Notes under the pieces: generated by a model
The model's database searches: none
What the model was told of the DNA's origin: nothing
Seen by the model: only the letters and a program-made list of their open reading frames with translations
Assembly (NCBI GenBank): GCA_003221295.1
Contig: QHRA01000204.1
Coordinates: 1-37,493, forward strand
From: Verrucomicrobiota bacterium
GTDB taxonomy: Bacteria; Verrucomicrobiota; Verrucomicrobiia; Chthoniobacterales; UBA10450
DNA length: 37,493 nt
Direction of reading: 5' to 3'
Shown: piece after piece, positions 1-7,606 of the stretch
How the letters are laid out: each line of letters begins with the position of its first letter
Position numbering within the stretch: position 1 is the first letter of the stretch
Position numbers and translations under genes: made by a program

Positions 1-1912
1 CGCGCTCGGCAAGATCGAATTCGAGACTGTAAGCGCCGGGGAAATTCCAAGTCGGACTGGTGACGGGAATACGGATCTCCTGGTACATTGCCCAGACATC
101 GCGGTTCACCCGGAAGCCTTGCCCATCGACCGAGCCAATCGATTGAAACGTTGTGTTGAGCGGGTCACGAGTGCGCGTAAATCTCGGTGCGTCGTACTCA
201 CCGCCCAGAGCAAAGGAAAGAGGTCCGGCCGGAAGATTGAAGATGTCGCCGTTAAGAGTGGCATAATACAGCGGCAACTCCACTTCACCCGTGTTCTGCA
301 GGTTGACGTAAACACGTCCCCTGGCCACCTTGCTGTTCCTACTGAATTGCCCACCGAAGGCGTTAAATGCCGTGGCCGGATCCGTGTCCAGAAGCGCGTC
401 GCGCAGTCCAGGCTGGCTGACCTCGCCAACGGAGATGTCCGTGCCCTCATTCCGGGAATAGCGGAAACCCGTTTCCCAGTTCCAGGTCTTGAAGTAGTCG
501 CCAAACTCGCCCATCTGCCCCCTAAGGCCGACATCGAAGAGGCTGTCGTTGTAAGTGAATTTTTCACTTCGCGGACCAGTGTCATTAATCCCGCGGAAGC
601 GAACACCCGTGGTCATCGCGACCGGAACGCCGTTGACGACCAATGTCGTATCGCCAACCGTGAAAGGATTGAACGCGTTCTGGATCGGCACGCTGATGCC
701 ATTGGGACTAAAGAACGCATTTGTGCCCGGACTTTTGAATGGATCGGGCGTAAATGGCACCGCCGCCAGCGACGCATCAAAATATGACCGGGCATACTTA
801 AAGTCCGCAAAGACGGTCAGGTACTTGTCACACAAATCGCGCGTGAACGAGGCGTAGTAGGCTTGCCGATCCCCCGGCGGAAGTGCTGGCGTAAAAGCGG
901 CAAAGTTAAACCCATAGTAATTGCCGCCACCTTCAAAGCCGGGAAGAAGGCCTTGACCCGGAGTGGGGTTAATGGGGGGGGGGCCAAAAGGCTTGACGTA
1001 AAATGGCGAAGTTGCTTTGTTTAGAGCTGAATGCGGTGGCGGCGAGTTCGCGCTGAAGAACAGAGTCGGTACTAGCCGAAAGCCTGTAAAACCTCCAATG
1101 CGGCCCGGCTCGTTGCCGCTGCGGTTGTCAAATCCGCCAAAGGGTACTTGAAAGCCATTAGCGGAAAGGTTGCGGTCTCGGCTAAAGAGACCGTTAAGAC
1201 GCTCCCAGAAATCGGCAATGACCACAATGTCAGTCTTATCATCGCCCGTGCCGGCTTTGATCCATGCCTCCCACTCGCCCATCTCGTTGGACGCTCCCGC
1301 GTTAGTGTTTCCGTAAGTGCCCCCAATCTCCAAACCACGGAATTTGTGGACCAGGAAGAAGTTGGCCACGCCTGAGATAGCGTCCGAGCCATAAACGGCC
1401 GAGGCGCCGTCCTTGAGAATGTCGAGGTGATCAATCATCGGGAAGGGAATCAGGTTGATGTCCACGCCTCCGCTGGTCCCGGCGACGCCAAGTGAACCAG
1501 TGGCGACACGCTTTCCATCGACGAGCACCAGGGTTTCCTTGGGCAATAAGCCGCGCAGATTCAACTGCACAGTGCCGTCACCGCCATTCCCGATGTTCGT
1601 GTTGAGGGTACCGCCCGCCTCCTGCGGTATAATGGTTTGCAGGTCGGTGGAGTTGCGGACGCCCAGCTTTGCAATGTCTTCCACGCGGTATGTGTCCACC
1701 GGATTTGGCCCGGTTTCTTCCGCAGTCGGAATGTTCGAACCGGTGACGATAACGCGCTCGGCCGTGGCTTCGGCGGCAGCCGGTGCCGCTGGTGCCGCGA
1801 GCTGAGCGAAGGCGTTCCCTACAAAAAGAAGAGGAAATCCGACGCTGGCAACAAGAGCAAGACGAAGGAATCTCACCTGAGATTGTACATTTTTCACAGT
1901 TGGTTTCTCCAT
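1..1912 (-). CDS. TonB-dependent outer-membrane receptor, N-terminal part (runs off the window)
   Basis: The frame is open on the minus strand from the ATG at 1912 to the window edge, about 637 codons. Residues 1-39 look like a signal peptide: a basic start, then a hydrophobic core ending GNAFAQ. An Ala/Pro-rich linker follows, then a plug domain (about residues 50-200) with TGSNIP, a VEDIAKLG segment resembling the usual D-I-x-x-L element, LNLRGLLPKETLVLVDGKR and ILKDGASAVYGSDAISGVAN. The remainder has the aromatic, alternating pattern of a beta-barrel. Family role: TonB/ExbBD-powered uptake of large ligands across the outer membrane; the ligand cannot be told from sequence. No N-terminal carboxypeptidase-like domain and no SusD neighbour is visible. 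An in-frame ATG at 1939 is an alternative start, and neither start has a Shine-Dalgarno sequence. A 10-base G/C run at 974-983 lies in the reading frame. The C-terminal barrel and stop are outside the window. Confidence 0.93.
   Translation of the reverse strand, partial: MEKPTVKNVQSQVRFLRLALVASVGFPLLFVGNAFAQLAAPAAPAAAEATAERVIVTGSNIPTAEETGPNPVDTYRVEDIAKLGVRNSTDLQTIIPQEAGGTLNTNIGNGGDGTVQLNLRGLLPKETLVLVDGKRVATGSLGVAGTSGGVDINLIPFPMIDHLDILKDGASAVYGSDAISGVANFFLVHKFRGLEIGGTYGNTNAGASNEMGEWEAWIKAGTGDDKTDIVVIADFWERLNGLFSRDRNLSANGFQVPFGGFDNRSGNEPGRIGGFTGFRLVPTLFFSANSPPPHSALNKATSPFYVKPFGPPPINPTPGQGLLPGFEGGGNYYGFNFAAFTPALPPGDRQAYYASFTRDLCDKYLTVFADFKYARSYFDASLAAVPFTPDPFKSPGTNAFFSPNGISVPIQNAFNPFTVGDTTLVVNGVPVAMTTGVRFRGINDTGPRSEKFTYNDSLFDVGLRGQMGEFGDYFKTWNWETGFRYSRNEGTDISVGEVSQPGLRDALLDTDPATAFNAFGGQFSRNSKVARGRVYVNLQNTGEVELPLYYATLNGDIFNLPAGPLSFALGGEYDAPRFTRTRDPLNTTFQSIGSVDGQGFRVNRDVWAMYQEIRIPVTSPTWNFPGAYSLEFDLAER
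974..983. repeat. G(10)/C(10) homopolymer inside the TonB receptor gene
   Basis: Ten consecutive G on the plus strand, read as ten C in the receptor gene at about codon 310, giving Gly-Pro-Pro-Pro. The frame is open as given. Adding one C puts TAA two codons after the tract (CAT TAA). Removing one C leads to TGA roughly 55 codons later. Tracts of this length in surface-protein genes are a known substrate for slipped-strand phase variation, but the same feature is also a common sequencing-error site. Confidence 0.9.
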
Positions 1913-1939
1913 GGTTTGGTTAGGTTTGCGGTTAGGCAT

Positions 1940-2641
1940 TATCGATATTTGGAAGGCTGACAAGCTTTTTTTTTAACTTTTTGAAAATATTTTTGAACGG
2001 GCGATGGCCTTTGATGTCTTAGTTTGGTTCGAGTGACCGGGTTTTGAAGCAGTTGCCTAGCCAAAAATCAAAAAATCGTCAAACCGTTTTTTGCCCACCA
2101 CACCGATGGTCGCTAGCGAGGACAGGTGCTCGCATTGGCTAATGCATGTATGTGTTTAGCACCAACGGCGCTTGCTCATTGGAAGCCTGGGGCATCGCCC
2201 CAGGACTTTAGATTGGATCGTTAAACAGCGCTGAAGGCGCGACTCAAGGCACAGGATTGAATCGCGCTTTCAGCGCTGGGGTTTGGTATCGCACGAATTC
2301 CTGGGCGTTGCCCCAGGGTAAGGATGATACAGCGCCGTTGGCGCTAAACACCTACTAATCCAATGCGGATGGACGATCGACAGTCGATATCCATTGTGAA
2401 CAGGGTCGCGCACCGGAAGGCGCGAATAAGAGTGCGTTCGACGTGGGAGCCGCACGCACCTGACGCGCGTGGTGAGTGCTTCTCGAATAAAGTCGAAAAA
2501 ACAGCCGCGCCAAAATATTCCCAAAATCCAACCACAAAGCGCGATTTATTTCGCGAGCGCAACAAGACACGATCCGCGCACGAATTCTCACTGCTTCCAG
2601 CGAAGGTTGACTTTTATGACAACGGTCGATTGGCCCGCGTC
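1940..2641. other. Gene-free region of about 700 bp upstream of the TonB receptor
   Basis: No convincing gene is present. A T(9) run at 1966-1974 (A(9) on the receptor's coding strand) lies 27 bases upstream of the alternative ATG at 1939, in very AT-rich DNA where the receptor promoter should be; I could not fix -35/-10 boxes. The nested hairpin at 2153-2350 is listed separately. From 2351 to 2641 I see only short open frames without recognisable protein character; the longest plus-strand frame there continues antisense into the methyltransferase gene. Confidence 0.6.
2153..2350. repeat. Nested palindromic element (REP/MITE-like), about 200 bp
   Basis: Three sets of inverted arms are nested about a common centre. 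Outer arms: 2153-2172 and 2331-2350, 20 bp with one mismatch. Middle arms: about 2178-2210 and 2298-2330, each carrying its own small hairpin; the left one is a perfect 8-bp stem (CCTGGGGC at 2186-2193 with GCCCCAGG at 2197-2204), the right one is imperfect at 2300-2318. Inner arms: 2226-2247 and 2257-2278, 22 bp with two mismatches and a 9-base loop. The whole element can fold as one long hairpin. The layout resembles REP clusters moved by RAYT transposases or a non-autonomous MITE. No transposase gene is in the window. Confidence 0.75.
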
Positions 2642-3340
2642 TTAGAAGCGCAGTCCTTTGTCGAAAAGGATCCGCTCGCGCTCGACGTGGGCGCCTCGGC
2701 TCACGAAAAAATCGCGCAACTCGGGTTTGTAGTACTCGCCGCCGGACGACGGGTTAAGCCCGAAAAAAAGTTTGCCGCCGGGCCTGAGGTGTTGCTGCAA
2801 ATCGCGCAGAAGAAAATCCCATTCCGCCGGCCCCCAGAGTCGTTGCGTCGCTTGATCGATATTAAAACTAACGGAGAAGGCCGTGATCCAATCGAATTTT
2901 TGTTCGATATGGGGTAGCAGCTCGAAGGCTTTAATCGTCCAAATGACGCGTTGCACTCCGAAAAGATCGAGCAATTCTGGGTAAAGAGGCACCCGGGCGG
3001 TGTCCAAGCCCAGCACGGAATGGCCGAGCGTTTTCAGGATAAACAGAAAAAATCCGCCGCCGCAGCCGAGATCGAGCACGTGTTTTGGCCGGGAGCGATG
3101 GAGTTTTAAATCTTGGATACGTTCGCGATTCAGGCGCAGCCAGGGGTCGATGTTGGCGTACTTGGCGTATCCTGCGGGTGAGCCGGCGTAGCGCTGCTGG
3201 ATTTCACGCAACTGTCGTTGATCGATATCTGCGCGCAGCGGCCCAAGTGGAAGGCGAAAAATGTAGCGTTGTGCCCTGCGCCATCCCCGCCTGTATGCCA
3301 CCGGCTGGGTCAGTTTCGACAATTTACCTCGAAGCTTCAT
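2642..3340 (-). CDS. Class I SAM-dependent methyltransferase
   Basis: A 232-residue protein with a Rossmann-type SAM-binding motif, VLDLGCGGGFFLF (about residues 88-100), followed by an acidic strand end at GLDTAR. Late in the protein come LRPGGKLFFGLNP, the typical post-motif III strand, and a C-terminal segment on the far side of the core. The first 60 residues are basic (KLRGKLSK, RRGWRRAQRY), suggesting contact with membrane or nucleic acid before the fold starts. The substrate cannot be told. It lies downstream, on the same strand, of the glycosyltransferase block but is separated from it by a terminator-like hairpin and a dispersed repeat, so it may have its own promoter. A weak AGG lies about 10 bases before the ATG at 3340. 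Confidence 0.85.
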   Translation of the reverse strand: MKLRGKLSKLTQPVAYRRGWRRAQRYIFRLPLGPLRADIDQRQLREIQQRYAGSPAGYAKYANIDPWLRLNRERIQDLKLHRSRPKHVLDLGCGGGFFLFILKTLGHSVLGLDTARVPLYPELLDLFGVQRVIWTIKAFELLPHIEQKFDWITAFSVSFNIDQATQRLWGPAEWDFLLRDLQQHLRPGGKLFFGLNPSSGGEYYKPELRDFFVSRGAHVERERILFDKGLRF

Positions 3341-3464
3341 TTCAGAACCTGTGCGAGACGCCAGAACGTCCAGCGAGTTAACACCATTGCTATCCTGGAA
3401 TTTGTGTCTGCGTGATAACCAATCGCGAAATTCCTCATTCTGAGTTGTCGTCCCGCAACAAGTT

Positions 3465-3538
3465 TGTCATCCCAAGCGAAGGATCTCTATTTGTTTGAGG
3501 AGAATAGTCAGAAATGTCTCGACGGCGCTCGACATGAC
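3465..3538. repeat. Dispersed palindromic repeat, copy A (most diverged)
   Basis: Begins TGTCATCCCAAGCGAAGGAT and ends CTCGACATGACA. The ends are inverted copies of each other (TGTCAT/ATGACA), with a related but diverged GAGCG-type arm inside. This is the same family as the repeats at 30772-30854 and 36330-36414. It lies between the glycosyltransferase block and the methyltransferase gene, directly after a terminator-like hairpin. Confidence 0.7.
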
Positions 3539-3574
3539 AAAGCTCGAAATGGCACCGTTTGCCATTTGTGAGCT
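3539..3574 (-). terminator. Terminator-like hairpin after the membrane glycosyltransferase operon
   Basis: Read on the minus strand, AGCTC then AAATGGCA (3574-3560) pairs with TGCCATTT then GAGCT (3554-3541) around a 5-base loop, with a 2-base against 1-base bulge between the two stem parts. The transcript then continues CTTTGTC, a short U-poor tail. The hairpin begins at the TAA stop of the 3574-5091 gene. The stem is strong but the U tract is weak, so termination is probable rather than certain. Confidence 0.5.
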
Positions 3575-5091
3575 TACTGAGCCTTGTTGAAATGAAAGAG
3601 ATTGTAGTGACTGGAGAATGCGGGCCAACTAAGAATGATTTCCGAAACGACGATGAAGAGCACGATTCCTCCAAACAACATTACCCGCAGCGGCAATCGA
3701 CGGATTGGAGAAAGCAGCGCATCGATCGTTTGGGCATAAAACAAAAAAAAGGGAACAGCAGCAGCAGACAGTAATCTTCCAGACGTAAAGTACGGATGTT
3801 CCCGGGAAGGATAAACGCATTCTCCGTAGTCGAATGAAATTGATAGAAGGACAGTGGAAACGACCAGAACAGCAAAACTCAACAGGGCCAGCCAAAGATT
3901 GCTTCGTTGCCGCAGGTTAATTTGTGTATCGCGCCGCACAAGAGTGGTCACAGTGAACCCGATTGCAGCAGTCGAAGAGACCCAGTAGAAGACATCGCTC
4001 AGGTGCGAGACCAGGCGGCGACCATGCCAGAGTAGTTCGCCGCGCCAAAAGCTCGCCACCAACTCTGGCCAGAACTCTTTCAATCCCCGAAAGCTGAAAA
4101 TCGGATGCGGCAGCCAACTAGTAATCGGCTTACGCGTCCATCCGAGAAACTCAATCTTTGCGGCTGTAGCAGTTAAATCTCCGAATGTCTGAACGTTCCA
4201 AACAAACCAGAGAGCTATCGGCAGCGTGACGGAAAACATCAACAGACTCAGCGAGCCAATGATAGCCGGCAGCCTTCTCGTGCGAGCGAGCTGTCGCACC
4301 TTGAAGGTCGCCGCTCCGAGGGCAACAGCCAGCAAAGGCACATTTCCAAATTTCACCAGACAAGTAGCTGCGAGCGCCAGCCCCAGCAAAACCGCGAGGT
4401 ATAGCGTTGGTTGCTCAGCCTGCAAAAATTTGATCAAGGCGACAAAAGCCACTCCGAAACAGAGCGGGGACAGCACATCGCTTTGTATTGAGTAGAAAGC
4501 GGTCTGCGGCCAAACAGCCAGCAATAGCGGAACGCTTAGACGCATGAATTGCCGATCAGGAAAGACCAATTTTGCGGCAACAAAGCCCACCCAGACGAGA
4601 GCCGCGGCGACGAACATGTTCAAAAAGCGAACCCAATACAACAACCAGCCGCCCGTAATTCCAGAGACACGGCCAAGATTTAGCCACAAACCTGCGAGAG
4701 CGTAATAAAGTGGCGGTTCCCCTGATTCGTGATTTTGATTAGATCGCCACCAATCCGAGTTCCTCTTTACGACGTCGTCGCGCTGCTCAGCGGGCAACAT
4801 CCAGTTTGGCGGCGGAAAATCCTTCGTCTCGAACTGCTGCGGAGCCATGAAGAACTCCGGCGTACCGTACAAAGAGATGTAATATGCGGATTCGGAAGAA
4901 TACTGACCCAAATCGCGCGGCACGTGACCCCGCGCGTATTTCATCACTAAATCTACGTGTGCCTGCTCATCGACGTTGTTGAAAAACGGAAACGCGGCCG
5001 AAAATATGAAGACGCGGAGGGCGCCTATCGCGCAAAGCAGCAAGATCACCTTTCGCTCATATAGTATTGCAAATCGGAGCGGAGCCTTCAT
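3574..5091 (-). CDS. Polytopic membrane protein, DUF2142/GT-C-like glycosyltransferase
   Basis: 505 residues with about ten hydrophobic segments. Just after the first membrane segment is NNVDEQAHVDLVMKYARGHV, a luminal acidic loop of the type that holds the catalytic Asp/Glu of GT-C enzymes. Near the end, the loop with EHPYFTSGRLL leading into a membrane segment resembles the DUF2142 pattern. Likely role: transfer of sugar from a polyprenyl-phosphate donor on the periplasmic face, or a related envelope glycan step. The start overlaps the end of the upstream gene by four bases (ATGA), indicating translational coupling. The pair plus the GT2 at 6834-7523 fits donor synthesis followed by membrane transfer. 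Donor and acceptor are unknown. Confidence 0.75.
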   Translation of the reverse strand: MKAPLRFAILYERKVILLLCAIGALRVFIFSAAFPFFNNVDEQAHVDLVMKYARGHVPRDLGQYSSESAYYISLYGTPEFFMAPQQFETKDFPPPNWMLPAEQRDDVVKRNSDWWRSNQNHESGEPPLYYALAGLWLNLGRVSGITGGWLLYWVRFLNMFVAAALVWVGFVAAKLVFPDRQFMRLSVPLLLAVWPQTAFYSIQSDVLSPLCFGVAFVALIKFLQAEQPTLYLAVLLGLALAATCLVKFGNVPLLAVALGAATFKVRQLARTRRLPAIIGSLSLLMFSVTLPIALWFVWNVQTFGDLTATAAKIEFLGWTRKPITSWLPHPIFSFRGLKEFWPELVASFWRGELLWHGRRLVSHLSDVFYWVSSTAAIGFTVTTLVRRDTQINLRQRSNLWLALLSFAVLVVSTVLLSISFDYGECVYPSREHPYFTSGRLLSAAAVPFFLFYAQTIDALLSPIRRLPLRVMLFGGIVLFIVVSEIILSWPAFSSHYNLFHFNKAQ

Positions 5092-6656
5092 CGAGGTTTC
5101 GCCTCGATTACCGCAAGCTTCCCGTATTCGCTGATCAAGGGCGCGGCACCTGTCACTTGCAGAAATCGCTTCTCAAGCGGCTGGCGAAAAGGCGAATCCC
5201 TCTCAATTACAATCGCAAAATGCCCCTCAGGGTCCGGTTCCCCCCAGGGAATTGCCTCCGGGTAAACCCGATGTTGAAAACCAAAAATCGTGTCGGAGAC
5301 GGCGAATGCTTCACTGCATTCGAACAGCAACGGATAAACAAAAGAAAGAGTGGTCCACACGCCGGTCACCCGGTCTTGGAGCAGATAATTCCTGACGCCT
5401 TCGAGGTCGGCACCGGGAATCCGCGTCATGCAATAGTCCTCTCCCTGATCACAGAGCGTTAACGTTTCGATTTGATTGTGGCGCGCCGTATCGATCGTCA
5501 GTGCGCTTCCCGTAATCACGGCAGCGGCGAAGACCCCGGCTCCGCCCAAGCGAACCAGCGCTTTGGAACAAGCGAAACAACGCTCCAGCAGCCGGCCAGT
5601 GAGGGCTGCAAAAAAGAAACAACCGGCCAGGAAATAGCCGGGGACACGGAAGGGCGCAGTGACGTACGGAACAAAGCACGCCAACGTTAGCAAAAGCAGG
5701 AGGAGGTCCCGTTCTTCGTTACTACGTGCGAAACCGCCACGAATCGCCACCAGAATTTTGGAGGGCGATCGAATGAACGGCCAGACCGCAACGCCTGACG
5801 CGAGCAAGGCGATCGTGTAAAATACAAACCCCAGAGCAGGCTTCTCTGGATAATACCAAAGGACGGTATCGGCTCCAAAGAACTTTGGCATCTCGGTTAA
5901 GAAAATTTGCGAGAGCTCACCGGGGTGAAAGAGGAGTGCAAGTCCGCCGCCAGCAGTTTTCCCCAGCACGGCGTTCCAGTTGGCAAAATGATGGGTGAGA
6001 TTGAATGCAATGGCCGGCGCATAGCCGATGATGAAACCAGCAAGCGCGACCAGCGCGTTATTGAACGATACGTTTCTACGCATCAAAAGGAGAACCCATA
6101 GCACCACGTTAAACGCGATTCCCAACTCCAAACCCCAGATGCTTAAACCTGAAACGGCGCCGAACAAAAGAAATGGCAACCACCTTCGGTTCGGGGTCGA
6201 TTGGATCGATAAGAAGAGAATCGTCAGCAGCGGAATGGAAAGGAAATACCAGGAATAACCTCTCGTTTGGAAGTGCCACTTGAGAAGTGATGGAGTGAGG
6301 GCAAACACAATCGTGGCCAAAACGGCTGTGCGCTCGTCATAAAGCATCTGGCACATCCGATAAAATAGAAAAAGGCAGAGCAACGACAGCACGACGATGC
6401 AACTCTTCAACGCAATGACACCGACTCCGAAGAATGCGAACGCAATCGCGGCCAGATAAGCTTCCCAAGCAGCGCCTGCATTGTAGGGCTGACCGTACAT
6501 GTAGAAGGGGAAATAGCGCCCTTCCAAAATGTGTTTACCCATCAGGCCGATGATCGCCTCGTCGCTGTGCACATGAGTTTGCGATGCCAACAGAATCGTA
6601 AAGCGCGCTGCCGCGATAATAATAAGCAGCCCAATGAACAATGCGTGCCGGCGCAT
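5088..6656 (-). CDS. GT-C fold membrane glycosyltransferase (PMT/ArnT-like)
   Basis: 522 residues. After the first membrane helix comes HVHSDEAIIGLMGKHILEGR, with the Asp-Glu pair expected in the first periplasmic loop of PMT/ArnT-type GT-C enzymes, then PFYMYGQPYNAG, typical of bacterial PMT_2-like proteins. About ten further hydrophobic segments follow, then a soluble C-terminal domain of roughly 120 residues (LTIDTARHN onward). The family uses dolichyl- or polyprenyl-phosphate sugars. It is translationally coupled to the 3574-5091 gene by ATGA. The GT2 upstream is the sort of enzyme that makes such donors. Specific substrate unknown. Confidence 0.8.
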   Translation of the reverse strand: MRRHALFIGLLIIIAAARFTILLASQTHVHSDEAIIGLMGKHILEGRYFPFYMYGQPYNAGAAWEAYLAAIAFAFFGVGVIALKSCIVVLSLLCLFLFYRMCQMLYDERTAVLATIVFALTPSLLKWHFQTRGYSWYFLSIPLLTILFLSIQSTPNRRWLPFLLFGAVSGLSIWGLELGIAFNVVLWVLLLMRRNVSFNNALVALAGFIIGYAPAIAFNLTHHFANWNAVLGKTAGGGLALLFHPGELSQIFLTEMPKFFGADTVLWYYPEKPALGFVFYTIALLASGVAVWPFIRSPSKILVAIRGGFARSNEERDLLLLLLTLACFVPYVTAPFRVPGYFLAGCFFFAALTGRLLERCFACSKALVRLGGAGVFAAAVITGSALTIDTARHNQIETLTLCDQGEDYCMTRIPGADLEGVRNYLLQDRVTGVWTTLSFVYPLLFECSEAFAVSDTIFGFQHRVYPEAIPWGEPDPEGHFAIVIERDSPFRQPLEKRFLQVTGAAPLISEYGKLAVIEAKPR

Positions 6657-6833
6657 CAGAGATTGGTTCTCACTTCACCGGCGCGATCATGGCACAGGAC
6701 CAGAAGATCGACAATCGACACGATCCCCGTTTTACCCGCTGAAGCCGCGCGGCTTTCTCCATGGCTGCCGTTCGAGCGGCGACTGCTTCGGTTAAATCAG
6801 AATGTCTTCGCTTTGCTTCGCGCGTTGAACACG

Positions 6834-7523
6834 TTAGCGTCGGCAACTGTACTTTATTATGGCGTGCAGCGCTCGAAAGCCATCGCGCCATCCAATTTTT
6901 TTGCCCTCTTCGTAAGTGCGACCATAGTAGGAAATTCCCACTTCGAAGATCCTACACCCGAGCTTTGCGACCTTCGCGACAATTTCAGGCTCAACGCTAA
7001 AGCTATCCTCTTCTAGCTGAATCGATTTGATAAGAGGAGCTTTGAAGGCTTTGTAGCCGGTCTGCATGTCCGTCAGATTAAGGTTAGTGAACATGTTGGA
7101 AAGCAGGGTCAAAAACTTGTTGCCGACCATATGCCAGAAAAAAAGGACGCGATGCGGTCGGCCGCCCATGAACCGTGAGCCGAAAACCACGTCCGCTTTG
7201 TCTGACATGAGAGGCTCCAAAAGCGCCGGGTAATCTTCGGGGCTGTATTCAAGGTCCGCGTCCTGCACGAGAATGATATCACCTGTCGCGGCCGCAAAAC
7301 CGCTGCGCAAAGCCGCTCCCTTGCCCCGATTGACTTGATGATAAATGATGCGGTCCACCATCTGGGAAACCTTCTCTTCCAGCACAGCCCGCGTCCCGTC
7401 TTGCGAGAAATCGTCAACTATAATGATCTCCCTACTGCTGATTGCCGCTGAGCGAACTGCCTCGACAATTTTTTCGATCGTAGGTTTCTCATTATAACAG
7501 GGAATAACGATTGAGACTTTCAT
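6834..7523 (-). CDS. Family 2 glycosyltransferase, dolichol-phosphate mannose synthase-like
   Basis: 229 residues from the ATG at 7523 ([12 protein letters not shown]). The frame runs open to 7586, but the extra 21 residues lack family character. Motifs: [40 protein letters not shown], the metal-binding DAD in [25 protein letters not shown] and [10 protein letters not shown]. These match the DPM1/GtrB group of GT2 enzymes that transfer a nucleotide-activated sugar to polyprenyl phosphate on the cytoplasmic side. No C-terminal membrane helices are present, so this is the soluble type. A GAAAGAG lies directly before the ATG. It probably supplies the donor for the two GT-C-like proteins encoded downstream, after a 177-bp gap without another gene. 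Confidence 0.9.
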   Translation of the reverse strand: MKVSIVIPCYNEKPTIEKIVEAVRSAAISSREIIIVDDFSQDGTRAVLEEKVSQMVDRIIYHQVNRGKGAALRSGFAAATGDIILVQDADLEYSPEDYPALLEPLMSDKADVVFGSRFMGGRPHRVLFFWHMVGNKFLTLLSNMFTNLNLTDMQTGYKAFKAPLIKSIQLEEDSFSVEPEIVAKVAKLGCRIFEVGISYYGRTYEEGKKIGWRDGFRALHAIIKYSCRR

Positions 7524-7606
7524 CTCTTTCAGCGTGAGTTCAGTCCTGCGCCGCGCGATTCTCGCTGAGTTGCAATTTCCGCGCAAGAGCGGCTTTCTTC
7601 ACTGAA

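Noticed and set aside
2363-2917. Plus-strand open frame of 184 codons
   Set aside because: Its second half is antisense to the methyltransferase with clear SAM motifs, and the first half has no recognisable protein character.
3743-3750. A(8)/T(8) run in the DUF2142-like gene as a second phase-variable tract
   Set aside because: Runs of eight A/T are common in Phe-rich membrane segments and the run encodes part of a normal helix; not compelling next to the C(10) tract.
6742-6755. 14-bp perfect palindrome AAGCCGCGCGGCTT between two glycosyltransferase genes
   Set aside because: No loop beyond four bases and no U tract; might be a weak hairpin or chance in GC-rich DNA.
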